This document shows, one piece after another, positions 51,988 to 63,920 of a stretch of DNA of 64,000 bases. The stretch comes from Bathymodiolus brooksi. Taxonomy: Eukaryota > Mollusca > Bivalvia > Mytilida > Modiolidae. The notes under the pieces were generated by a model. That model had not been told where the DNA came from. It searched no databases and saw only the letters and a list, made by a program, of their open reading frames with translations. Position 1 is the stretch's first letter. Each line of letters begins with the position of its first letter. The stretch lies in assembly GCA_963680875.1 (NCBI GenBank), contig OY804583.1:37755982-37819981 (forward strand), written 5' to 3'. A program made the translations under genes and the position numbers.

Positions 51988-53525
51988 GTTTAACTAGTTT
52001 TATTGACCTAAAACTCCCCTCTAGGTGAAACACTGCATTCATAGAAGTGCTTTCCACATGTGACTTCAATAAAAAGTGGCTGGGTTTAACTAGTTTTATT
52101 GACCTAAAGCTCCACTCTTAGTGAAACACTGCATTCATAGAAGTGCTTCCCACATGTGACTTCAATAAAAAGTGGCTGGGTTTAACTAGTTTTATTGACC
52201 TAAAGCTCCCCTCTAGGTGAAACACTGCATTCATAGAAGTGCTTCCCACATGTGACTTCAATAAAAAGTGGCTGGGTTTAACTAGTTTTATTGACCTAAA
52301 GCTCCCCTCTTAGTGAAACACTGCGTTCATAGAATTGCTTCCCACATGTGACTTCAATAAAAAGTGGCTGGGTTTAACTAGTTTTATTGACCTAAAGTTC
52401 CCCTCTAGGTAAAACACTGTGTTCATAGAAGGTGCTTCCCACATGTGACTTCAATAAAAAGTGGCTGGGTTTAACTTGTTTTATTGACCTAAAGCTCCCC
52501 TCTTGGTGAAACACTGCGTTCATAGAAGTGCTTCCCACATGTGACTTAAATAAAACGTGGCTGGGTTTAACTAGTTTTATTGACCTAAAGCTCCCCTCTT
52601 ATTGATACGCTGCATTCATAGAAGTGCTTCCCACATGTGACTTCAATAAAAAGTGGCTGGGTTTAGCTTGTTTTATTGACCTAAAGCTCCCCTCTTAGTG
52701 AAACACTGCATTCATAGAAGTGCTTCTCACATGTGATTTCAATAAAAAGTGGCTGGGTTTAACTAATTATATTGACCTAAAGCTCCCCTCTTAGTGAAAC
52801 ACTGCATTCATAGAAGTGCTTCCCACATGTGACTTCATTAAAAAGTGGCTGGGTTTAACTAGTTTTATTGACCTAAAGCTCCCCTCTTAGTGAAACACTG
52901 CATTCATAGAAGTGCTTCCCACATGTGACTTCAATAAAAAGTGGCTGGATTTAACTAGTTTTATTGACCTAAAGCTCCCCTCTTAGTGAAACACTGCGTT
53001 CATAGAAGTGCTTCCCACATGTGACTTCATTAAAAAGTGGCTGGGTTTAACTAGTTTTATTGACCTAAAGCTCCCCTCTAGGTGAAACACTGTGTTCATA
53101 GAAGTGCTTCCCACATGTGACTTCAATAAAAAGTGGCTGGGTTTAACTAGTTTTATTGACCTAAAGCTCCCCTCTTATTGAAACACTGCATTCATAGAAT
53201 TGCTTCCCACATGTGACTTCAATAAAAGGTGGCTGGGTTTAACTAGTTTTATTGACCTGAAAGCTCCCCTCTAGGTGAAACACTGCATTCATAGAAGTGC
53301 TTCCCACATGTGACTTCAATAAAAAGTGGCTGGGTTTAACTAGTTTTATTGACCTAAAGCACCCCTCTTAGTGAAACACTGCGTTCATAGAAGTGCTTCC
53401 CACATTTGACTTCAATAAAAGGTGGCTGGGTTTAACTAGTTTTATTGACCTAAAGCTCCCCTCTTAGTGAAACACTGCGTTCATAGAAGTGCTTCCCACA
53501 TGTGACTTCAATAAAAAGTGGCTGG
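51988..53525. repeat. 16-monomer HOR, unit 1 (1,538 bp)
   Basis: Types in order: A aaactcccctctagg/gctttcc, B ctccactc, C ctctagg/cattc, D gaattgc, E gttcccctctaggtaaaac with gaagg, F aacttgtttt with ttggtg and acttaaataaaacg, G gatacgc, H gtttagcttg with cttctcac and gatttc, I aactaattatatt, then J to P. Types J-M differ from units 2 and 3. Here they are a cattc monomer followed by atttaac/cattaaa, ctctagg/tgtgttc and cttattg/gaattgc, an order typical of the 51.3-51.7 kb region. The unit is therefore chimeric. Confidence 0.95.
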
Positions 53526-55063
53526 GTTTAACTAGTTTTATTGACCTAAAACTCCCCTCTAGGTGAAACACTGCATTCATAGAAGTGCTTTCCACATGTG
53601 ACTTCAATAAAAAGTGGCTGGGTTTAACTAGTTTTATTGACCTAAAGCTCCACTCTTAGTGAAACACTGCATTCATAGAAGTGCTTCCCACATGTGACTT
53701 CAATAAAAAGTGGCTGGGTTTAACTAGTTTTATTGACCTAAAGCTCCCCTCTAGGTGAAACACTGCATTCATAGAAGTGCTTCCCACATGTGACTTCAAT
53801 AAAAAGTGGCTGGGTTTAACTAGTTTTATTGACCTAAAGCTCCCCTCTTAGTGAAACACTGCGTTCATAGAATTGCTTCCCACATGTGACTTCAATAAAA
53901 AGTGGCTGGGTTTAACTAGATTTATTGACCTAAAGTTCCCCTCTAGGTAAAACACTGTGTTCATAGAAGGTGCTTCCCACATGTGACTTCAATAAAAAGT
54001 GGCTGGGTTTAACTTGTTTTATTGACCTAAAGCTCCCCTCTTGGTGAAACACTGCGTTCATAGAAGTGCTTCCCACATGTGACTTAAATAAAACGTGGCT
54101 GGGTTTAACTAGTTTTATTGACCTAAAGCTCCCCTCTTATTGATACGCTGCATTCATAGAAGTGCTTCCCACATGTGACTTCAATAAAAAGTGGCTGGGT
54201 TTAGCTTGTTTTATTGACCTAAAGCTCCCCTCTTAGTGAAACACTGCATTCATAGAAGTGTTTCTCACATGTGATTTCAATAAAAAGTGGCTGGGTTTAA
54301 CTAATTATATTGACCTAAAGCTCCCCTCTTAGTGAAACACTGCATTCATAGAAGTGCTTCCCACATGTGACTTCATTAAAAAGTGGCTGGGTTTAACTAG
54401 TTTTATTGACCTAAAGCTCCCCTCTTAGTGAAACACTGCATTCATAGAAGTGCTTCCCACATGTGACTTCAATAAAAAGTGGCTAGGTTTGACTAGTTTT
54501 ATTGACCTAAAGCTCCCCTCTTAGTGAAACACTGCGTTCATAGAAGTGCTTCCCACATGTGACTTCAATAAAAAGTGGCTGGGTTTAACTAGTTTTATTG
54601 ACCTAAAGCACCCCTCTAGGTGAAACACTGCGTTCATAGAAGTGCTTCCCACATGTGACTTCAATAAAAAGTGGCTGGGTTTAACTAGTTTTATTGACCT
54701 AAAGCTTCCCTCTTATTGAAACACTGCATTCATAGAAGTGCTTCCCACATGTGACTTCAATAAAAGGTGGCTGGGTTTAACTAGTTTTATTGACCTGAAA
54801 GCTCCCCTCTAGGTGAAACACTGCATTCATAGAAGTGCTTCCCACATGTGACTTCAATAAAAAGTGGCTGGGTTTAACTAGTTTTATTGACCTAAAGCAC
54901 CCCTCTTAGTGAAACACTGCGTTCATAGAAGTGCTTCCCACATTTGACTTCAATAAAAGGTGGCTGGGTTTAACTAGTTTTATTGACCTAAAGCTCCCCT
55001 CTTAGTGAAACACTGCGTTCATAGAAGTGCTTCCCACATGTGACTTCAATAAAAAGTGGCTGG
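53526..55063. repeat. 16-monomer HOR, unit 2 (1,538 bp)
   Basis: Starts exactly 1,538 bp after unit 1. gatacgc is at 52604, 54142 and 55680, each 1,538 bp apart. Unit 2 shares gacctgaaag (53256 and 54794) and catttgac (about 53403 and 54941) with unit 1. It shares ggctaggtttgac, the tttaactaga start of type E, and the gcacccctctagg and gcttccctcttattg monomers with unit 3. Two monomers, E and N, are 97 bp, giving 16 x 96 plus 2. Confidence 0.95.
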
Positions 55064-56504
55064 GTTTAACTAGTTTTATTGACCTAAAACTCCCCTCTAG
55101 GTGAAACACTGCATTCATAGAAGTGCTTTCCACATGTGACTTCAATAAAAAGTGGCTGGGTTTAACTAGTTTTATTGACCTAAAGCTCCACTCTTAGTGA
55201 AACACTGCATTCATAGAAGTGCTTCCCACATGTGACTTCAATAAAAAGTGGCTGGGTTTAACTAGTTTTATTGACCTAAAGCTCCCCTCTAGGTGAAACA
55301 CTGCATTCATAGAAGTGCTTCCCACATGTGACTTCAATAAAAAGTGGCTGGGTTTAACTAGTTTTATTGACCTAAAGCTCCCCTCTTAGTGAAACACTGC
55401 GTTCATAGAATTGCTTCCCACATGTGACTTCAATAAAAAGTGGCTGGGTTTAACTAGATTTATTGACCTAAAGTTCCCCTCTAGGTAAAACACTGTGTTC
55501 ATAGAAGGTGCTTCCCACATGTGACTTCAATAAAAAGTGGCTGGGTTTAACTTGTTTTATTGACCTAAAGCTCCCCTCTTGGTGAAACACTGCGTTCATA
55601 GAAGTGCTTCCCACATGTGACTTAAATAAAACGTGGCTGGGTTTAACTAGTTTTATTGACCTAAAGCTCCCCTCTTATTGATACGCTGCATTCATAGAAG
55701 TGCTTCCCACATGTGACTTCAATAAAAAGTGGCTGGGTTTAGCTTGTTTTATTGACCTAAAGCTCCCCTCTTAGTGAAACACTGCATTCATAGAAGTGCT
55801 TCTCACATGTGATTTCAATAAAAAGTGGCTGGGTTTAACTAATTATATTGACCTAAAGCTCCCCTCTTAGTGAAACACTGCATTCATAGAAGTGCTTCCC
55901 ACATGTGACTTCATTAAAAAGTGGCTGGGTTTAACTAGTTTTATTGACCTAAAGCTCCCCTCTTAGTGAAACACTGCATTCATAGAAGTGCTTCCCACAT
56001 GTGACTTCAATAAAAAGTGGCTAGGTTTGACTAGTTTTATTGACCTAAAGCTCCCCTCTTAGTGAAACACTGCGTTCATAGAAGTGCTTCCCACATGTGA
56101 CTTCAATAAAAAGTGGCTGGGTTTAACTAGTTTTATTGACCTAAAGCACCCCTCTAGGTGAAACACTGCGTTCATAGAAGTGCTTCCCACATGTGACTTC
56201 AATAAAAAGTGGCTGGGTTTAACTAGTTTTATTGACCTAAAGCTTCCCTCTTATTGAAACACTGCATTCATAGAAGTGCTTCCCACATGTGACTTCAATA
56301 AAAGGTGGCTGGGTTTAACTAGTTTTATTGACCTAAAAGCTCCCCTCTAGGTGAAACACTGCATTCATAGAAGTGCTTCCCACATGTGACTTCAATAAAA
56401 AGTGGCTGGGTTTAACTAGTTTTATTGACCTAAAGCACCCCTCTTAGTGAAACACTGCGTTCATAGAAGTGCTTCCCACATGTGACTTCAATAAAAAGTG
56501 GCTG
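55064..56504. repeat. 16-monomer HOR, unit 3, incomplete (15 monomers)
   Basis: Continues unit 2 in register through types A to O. N has gacctaaaag rather than gacctgaaag, and O lacks the catttgac and aaaagg changes. After O the order breaks: a second gcacccc monomer follows instead of type P, then a gtttagctagtttaattagcc monomer. This is the right edge of the 16-mer domain. Confidence 0.9.
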
Positions 56505-59500
56505 GGTTTAACTAGTTTTATTGACCTAAAGCACCCCTCTTAGTGAAACACTGCGTTCATAGAAGTGCTTCCCACATGTGACTTCAATAAAAAGTGGCTG
56601 GGTTTAGCTAGTTTAATTAGCCTAAAGCCCCCCTCTTAGTGAAGCACTGCGTTCATAGAAGTGCTTCCCACATGTGACTTCAATAAAAAGTGGCTGGGTT
56701 TAACTAGTTTTATTGACCTAAAGCTCCCCTCTTAGTGAAAAACTGCGTTCATAGAAGTGCTTCCCACATGTGACTTCAATAAAAAGTGGCTGGGTTTAAC
56801 TAGTTTTATTGACCTAAAGCTCCCCTCTTAGTGAAACACTGCGTTCATAGAAGTGCTTCCCACATGTGACTTAAATAAAACGTGGCTGGGTTTAACTAGT
56901 TTTATTGACCTAAAGCTCCCCTCTTAGTGATACACTGCATTCATAGAAGTCCTTCCCACATGTGACTTCAATAAAAAGTGGCTGGGTTTAACTAGTTTTA
57001 TTGACCTAAAGCTCCCCTCTTAGTGAAACACTGCACTCATAGAGGTGCTTCCCACATGTGACTTCAATAAAAAGTGGCTGGGTTTAACTAGTTTTATTGA
57101 CCTAAAGCTCCCCTCTTATTGAAACACTGCGTTCATAGAAGTGCTTCCCAAATGTGACTTCATTAAAAAGTGGCTGGGTTAAACTAGTTTTATTGACCTA
57201 AAGCTCCCCTCTTAGTGAAACACTGCATTCATAGAAGTGCTTCCCACATGTGACTTCAATAAAAAGTGGCTGGGTTTAACTAGTTTTATTGACCTAAAGC
57301 ACCCCTCTTAGTGAAACACTGCGTTCATAGAAGTGCTTCCCACATGTGACTTCAATAAAAAGTGGCTGGGTTTAACTAGTTTTATTAGCCTAAAGCTCCC
57401 CTCTTAGTGAAACACTGCGTTCATAGAAGTGCTTCCCACATGTGACTTCAATAAAAAGTGGCTGGGTTTAACTAGTTTTATTGACCTAAAGCTCCCCTCT
57501 AGGTGAAACACTGCGTTCATAGAAGTGCTTCCCACATGTGACTTCAATAAAAAGTGGCTGGGTTTAACTAGTTTTATTGACCTAAAGCTCCCCTCTTAGT
57601 GAAACACTGCATTCATAGAAGTGCTTTCCACATGTGACTTCAATAAAAAGTGGCTGGGTTTAACTAGTTTTATTAGCCTAAAGCTCCCCTCTTAGTGAAA
57701 CACTGCGTTCATAGAAGGTGCTTCCCACATGTGACTTCATTAAAAAGTGGCTGGGTTTAACTAGTATTATTGACCTAAAGCTCCCCTCTAGGTGAAACAC
57801 TGCGTTCATAGAAGTGCTTCCCACATGTGACTTCAATAAAAAGTGGCTGGGTTTAACTAGTTTTATTGACCTAAAGCTCCCCTCTTATTGAAACACTGCA
57901 TTCATAGAAGTGCTTCCCACATGTGACTTCAATAAAAAGTGGCTGGGTTTAACTAGTTTTATTGACCTAAAGCTCCACTCTTAGTGAAACACTGCATTCA
58001 TAGAAGTGCTTCCCACATGTGACTTCAATAAAAAGTGGCTGGGTTTAACTAGTTTTATTGACCTAAAGCTCCACTCTTAGTGAAACACTGCATTCATAGA
58101 AGTGCTTCCCACATGTGACTTCAATAAAAAGTGGCTGGGTTTGACTAGTTTTATTGACCTAAAGCTCCCCTCTTAGTGAAACACTACATTCATAGAAGTG
58201 CTTCCCACATGTGACTTCAATAAAAAGTGGCTGGGTTTAACTAGTTTTATTGACCTAAAGCTCCCCTCTTAGTGAAACACTGCGTTCATAGAAGTGCTTC
58301 CCACATGTGACTTCAATAAAAAGTGGTTGGGTTTAACTAGTTTTATTGACCTAAAGCTGCCCTCATAGTGAAACACTGCATTCATAGAAGTGCTTCCCAC
58401 ATGTGACTTCAATAAAAAGTGGCTGGGTTTAACTAGTTTTATTGACCTAAAGCTCCCCTCTAGGTAAAATACTGTGTTCATAGAAGGTGCTTCCCACATG
58501 TGACTTCAATAAAAAGTGGCTGGGTTTAACTAGTTTTATTGACCTAAAGCTCCCCTCTTGGTGAAACACTGCGTACATAGAAGTGCTTCCCACATGTGAC
58601 TTCAATAAAAAGTGGCTGGGTTTAGCTAGTTTAATTAGCCTAAAGCTCCCCTCTTAGTGAAGCACTGCGTTCATAGAAGTGCTTCCCACATGTGACTTCA
58701 ATAAAAAGTGGCTGGGTTTAACTAGTTTTATTGACCTAAAGCTCCCCTCTTAGTGAAACACTGCGTTCATAGAAGTGCTTCCCACATGTGACTTCAATAA
58801 AAAGTGGCTGGGTTTAACTAGTTTTATTGACCTAAAGCTGCCCTCATAGTGAAACACTGCATTCATAGAAGTGCTTCCCACATTTGACTTCAATAAAAAG
58901 TGGCTGGGTTTAACTAGTTTTATTGACCTAAAGCTCCCCTCTTAGTGAAACACTGCGTTCATAGAAGTGCTTCCCACATGTGACTTCAATAAAACGTGGC
59001 TGGGTTTAACTAGTTTTATTGACCTAAAGCTCCCCTCTTAGTGATACACTGCATTCATAGAAGTGCTTCCCACATGTGACTTCAATAAAAAGTGGCTGGG
59101 TTTAACTAGTTTTATTGACCTAAAGCTCCCCTCTTAGTGAAACACTGCATTCATAGAGGTGCTTCCCACATGTGACTTCAATAAAAAGTGGCTGGGTTTA
59201 ACTAGTTTTATTGACCTAAAGCTCCCCTCTTATTGAAACACTGCGTTCATAGAAGTGCTTCCCAAATGTGACTTCATTAAAAAGTGGCTGGGTTAAACTA
59301 GTTTTATTGACCTAAAGCTCCCGTCTTAGTGAAACACTGCATTCATAGAAGTGCTTCCCACATGTGACTTCAATAAAAAGTGGCTGGGTTTAACTAGTTT
59401 TATTGACCTAAAGCACCCCTCTTAGTGAAACACTGCGTTCATAGAAGTGCTTCCCACATGTGACTTCAATAAAAAGTGGCTGGGTTTAACTAGTTTTATT

Positions 59501-59889
59501 GACCTAAACTCCCCTCTTAGTGAAACACTGCATTCATAGAAGTGCTTTCCACATGTGACTTCAATAAAAAGTGGCTGGGTTTAACTAGTTTTATTAGCCT
59601 AAAGCTCCCCTCTTAGTGAAACACTGCGTTCATAGAAGTGCTTCCCACATGTGACTTCAATAAAAAGTGGCTGGGTTTAACTAGTTTTATTGACCTAAAG
59701 CTCCCCTCTTAGTGAAGCACTGCGTTCATAGAAGTGCTTCCCACATGTGACTTCAATAAAAAGTGGTTGGGTTTAACTAGTTTTATTGACCTAAATCTCC
59801 CCTCTTAGTGAAACACTGCGTTCATAGAAGTGCTTCCCACATGTGACTTCAATAAAAAGTGGCTGGGTTTAACTAGTTTTATTGACCTA
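56505..59889. repeat. Right-domain satellite with 21-27-monomer spacing
   Basis: This is continuous monomer array. The gtttagctagtttaattagcc monomer lies at about 56601 and 58619, 2,018 bp apart (21 monomers plus 2 bases). The gcttcccaaatg monomer occurs at 57151 and 59265, 2,114 bp apart (22 monomers plus 2 bases), with an extra gctgccctcatag/catttgac monomer near 58840 making the difference. A segment from about 57.71 to 58.59 kb (gaaggtgc with tagtattatt, tttgactag with actacattc, gctgccctcatag, gcgtacatag) returns at 60.3 and 62.5 kb. One monomer near 59500 has gacctaaactcc and is one base short. Confidence 0.87.
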
Positions 59890-61710
59890 AAGCTTCCCTC
59901 TTAGTCAAACACTGCGTTCATAGAAGTGCTCTACACATGTGACTTCAATAAAAAGTGGCTGGGTTTAACTAGTTTTATTGACCTAAAGCTCCCCTCTAGG
60001 TGAAACACTGCGTTCATAGAAGTGCTTCCCACATGTGACTTCAATAAAAAGTGGCTGGGTTTAACTAGTTTTATTGACCTAAAGCTCCCCTCTTAGTGAA
60101 ACACTGCGTTCATAGAAGTGCTTCCCACATGTGACTTCATTAAAAAGTGGCTGGGTTTAACTAGTTTTATTGACCTAAAGCTCCCCTCTTAGTGAAACAC
60201 TGCATTCATAGAAGTGCTTCCCACATGTGACTTCAATAAAAAGTGGCTGGATTTAACTAGTTTTATTGACCTAAAGCTCCCCTCTTAGTGAAACACTGCG
60301 TTCATAGAAGGTGCTTCCCACATGTGACTTCATTAAAAAGTGGCTGGGTTTAACTAGTATTATTGACCTAAAGCTCCCCTCTAGGTGAAACACTGCGTTC
60401 ATAGAAGTGCTTCCCACATGTGACTTCAATAAAAAGTGGCTGGGTTTAACTAGTTTTATTGACCTAAAGCTCCCCTCTTATTGAAACACTGCATTCATAG
60501 AAGTGCTTCCCACATGTGACTTCAATAAAAAGTGGCTGGGTTTAACTAGTTTTATTGACCTAAAGCTCCACTCTTAGTGAAACACTGCATTCATAGAAGT
60601 GCTTCCCACATGTGACTTCAATAAAAAGTGGCTGGGTTTAACTAGTTTTATTGACCTAAAGCTCCACTCTTAGTGAAACACTGCGTTCATAGAAGTGCTT
60701 CCCACATGTGACTTAAATAAAAAGTGGCTGGGTTTGACTAGTTTTATTGACCTAAAGCTCCCCTCTTAGTGAAACACTACATTCATAGAAGTGCTTCCCA
60801 CATGTGACTTCAATAAAAAGTGGCTGGGTTTAACTAGTTTTATTGACCTAAAGCTCCCCTCTTAGTGAAACACTGCGTTCATAGAAGTGCTTCCCACATG
60901 TGACTTCAATAAAAAGTGGCTGGGTTTAACTAGTTTTATTGACCTAAAGCTGCCCTCATAGTGAAACACTGCATTCATAGAAGTGCTTCCCACATGTGAC
61001 TTCAATAAAAAGTGGCTGGGTTTAACTAGTTTTATTGACCTAAAGCTCCCCTCTAGGTAAAACACTGTGTTCATAGAAGGTGCTTCCCACATGTGACTTC
61101 AATAAAAAGTGGCTGGGTTTAACTAGTTTTATTGACCTAAAGCTCCCCTCTTGGTGAAACACTGCGTACATAGAAGTGCTTCCCACATGTGACTTAAATA
61201 AAACGTGGCTGGGTTTAACTAGTTTTATTGACCTAAAGCTCCCCTCTTATTGATACACTGCATTCATAGAAGTGCTTCCCACATGTGACTTCAATAAAAA
61301 GTGGCTGGGTTTAACTAGTTTTATTGACCTAAAGCTCCCCTCTTATTGAAACACTGCATTCATAGAAGTGCTTCCCACATGTGACTTCAATAAAAAGTGG
61401 CTGGGTTTAACTAGTTTTATTGACCTAAAGCTCCCCTCTTAGTGAAACACTGCGTTCATAGAAGTGCTTCCCACATGTGACTTCATTAAAAAGTGGCTGG
61501 GTTTAACTAGTTTTATTGACCTAAAGCTCCCCTCTTAGTGAAACACTGCATTCATAGAAGTGCTTCCCACATGTGACTTAAATAAAAAGTGGCTAGGTTT
61601 AACTAGTTTTATTGACCTAAAGCTCCCCTCTAAGTGAAACACTGCGTTCATAGAAGTGCTTCCCACATGTGACTTCATTAAAAAGTGGTTGGGTTTAACT
61701 AGTTTTATTG
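59890..61710. repeat. Right-domain duplicated block, copy 1 (2,210-bp offset)
   Basis: This recurs at about 62100-63920. Shared private markers 2,210 bp apart (23 monomers plus 2 bases) are ctctacac at about 59930 and 62140, gaagg with tagtattatt at 60307 and 62517, gcgtac at 61164 and 63374, and cctctaagtg near 61630 and 63840. The block holds one of the minus-strand open frames (60862-61092), which is repeat-derived. Confidence 0.92.
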
Positions 61711-62099
61711 ACCTAAAGCACCCCTCTTAGTGAAACACTGCGTTCATAGAAGTGCTTCCCACATGTGACTTCAATAAAAAGTGGCTGGGTTTAACTAGTT
61801 TTATTGACCTAAAGCTCCCCTCTTAGTGAAACACTGCATTCATAGAAGTGCTTCCCACATGTGACTTCAATAAAAAGTGGCTGGGTTTAACTAGTTTTAT
61901 TAGCCTAAAGCTCCTCTCTTAGTGAAACACTGCGTTCATAGAAGTGCTTCCCACATGTGACTTCAATAAAAAGTGGCTGGGTTTAACTAGTTTTATTGAC
62001 CTAAAGCTTCCCTCTTAGTGAAACACTGCGTTCATAGAAGTGCTTCCCACATGTGACTTCAATAAAAAGTGGCTGGGTTTAACTAGTTTTATTGACCTA
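61711..62099. repeat. Four satellite monomers between duplicated blocks
   Basis: Four monomers separate the two right-domain copies: gcacccc/cgttc, cttag/cattc, attagcc with ctcctctc, and gcttccctcttagtg/cgttc. Nothing else is present. Confidence 0.85.
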
Positions 62100-63920
62100 A
62101 ATCTCCCCTCTTAGTGAAACACTGTGTTCATAGAAGTGCTCTACACATGTGACTTCAATAAAAAGTGGCTGGGTTTAACTAGTTTTATTGACCTAAAGCT
62201 CCCCTCTTAGTGAAGCACTGCGTTCATAGAAGTGCTTCCCACATTTGACTTCAATAAAAAGTGGCTGGGTTTAACTAGTTTTATTGACCTAAAGCTCCCC
62301 TCTTAGTGAAACACTGCGTTCATAGAAGTGCTTCCCACATGTGACTTCATTAAAAAGTGGCTGGGTTTAACTAGTTTTATTGACCTAAAGCTCCCCTCTT
62401 AGTGAAACACTGCATTCATAGAAGTGCTTCCCACATGTGACTTCAATAAAAAGTGGCTGGATTTAACTAGTTTTATTGACCTAAAGCTCCCCTCTTAGTG
62501 AAACACTGCGTTCATAGAAGGTGCTTCCCACATGTGACTTCATTAAAAAGTGGCTGGGTTTAACTAGTATTATTGACCTAAAGCTCCCCTCTAGGTGAAA
62601 CACTGCGTTCATAGAAGTGCTTCCCACATGTGACTTCAATAAAAAGTGGCTGGGTTTAACTAGTTTTATTGACCTAAAGCTCCCCTCTTATTGAAACACT
62701 GCATTCATAGAAGTGCTTCCCACATGTGACTTCAATAAAAAGTGGCTGGGTTTAACTAGTTTTATTGACCTAAAACTCCCCTCTAGGTGAAACACTGCAT
62801 TCATAGAAGTGCTTCCCACATGTGACTTCAATAAAAAGTGGCTGGGTTTAACTAGTTTTATTGACCTAAAGCTCCACTCTTAGTGAAACACTGCATTCAT
62901 AGAAGTGCTTCCCACATGTGACTTCAATAAAAAGTGGCTGGGTTTGACTAGTTTTATTGACCTAAAGCTCCCCTCTTAGTGAAACACTACATTCATAGAA
63001 GTGCTTCCCCCATGTGACTTCAATAAAAAGTGGCTGGGTTTAACTAGTTTTATTGACCTAAAGCTCCCCTCTTAGTGAAACACTGCGTTCATAGAAGTGC
63101 TTCCCACATGTGACTTCAATAAAAAGTGGCTGGGTTTAACTAGTTTTATTGACCTAAAGCTGCCCTCATAGTGAAACACTGCATTCATAGAAGTGCTTCC
63201 CACATGTGACTTCAATAAAAAGTGGCTGGGTTTAACTAGTTTTATTGACCTAAAGCTCCCCTCTAGGTAAAACACTGTGTTCATAGAAGGTGCTTCCCAC
63301 ATGTGACTTCAATAAAAAGTGGCTGGGTTTAACTAGTTTTATTGACCTAAAGCTCCCCTCTTGGTGAAACACTGCGTACATAGAAGTGCTTCCCACATGT
63401 GACTTAAATAAAACGTGGCTGGGTTTAACTAGTTTTATTGACCTAAAGCTCCCCTCTTATTGATACACTGCATTCATAGAAGTGCTTCCCACATGTGACT
63501 TCAATAAAAAGTGGCTGGGTTTAACTAGTTTTATTGACCTAAAGCTCCCCTCTTAGTGAAACACTGCATTCATAGAAGTGCTTCCCACATGTGACTTCAA
63601 TAAAAAGTGGCTGGGTTTAACTAGTTTTATTGACCTAAAGCTCCCCTCTTAGTGAAACACTGCGTTCATAGAAGTGCTTCCCACATGTGACTTCATTAAA
63701 AAGTGGCTGGGTTTAACTAGTTTTATTGACCTAAAGCTCCCCTCTTAGTGAAACACTGCATTCATAGAAGTGCTTCCCACATGTGACTTAAATAAAAAGT
63801 GGCTAGGTTTAACTAGTTTTATTGACCTAAAGCTCCCCTCTAAGTGAAACACTGCGTTCATAGAAGTGCTTCCCACATGTGACTTCATTAAAAAGTAGCT
63901 GGGTTTAACTAGTTTTATTG
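62100..63920. repeat. Right-domain duplicated block, copy 2 (2,210-bp offset)
   Basis: This is the second copy of 59890-61710. Differences include an aaactcccctctagg monomer near 62770 in place of a ctccactc one, cttcccccatg near 63005, and aaaagtagctggg near 63893 where copy 1 has aaaagtggttggg. After about 63920 it continues with a ctctagg/cgttc monomer and runs off the window. Confidence 0.92.

Noticed and set aside
58269..58499. 76-codon minus-strand open frame, with near-identical ones at 60862-61092 and 63072-63302
   Set aside because: The three frames are copies made by the segmental duplications at 2,593 and 2,210 bp. Reading conservation as a coding signal would be wrong because the non-coding parts are equally conserved.
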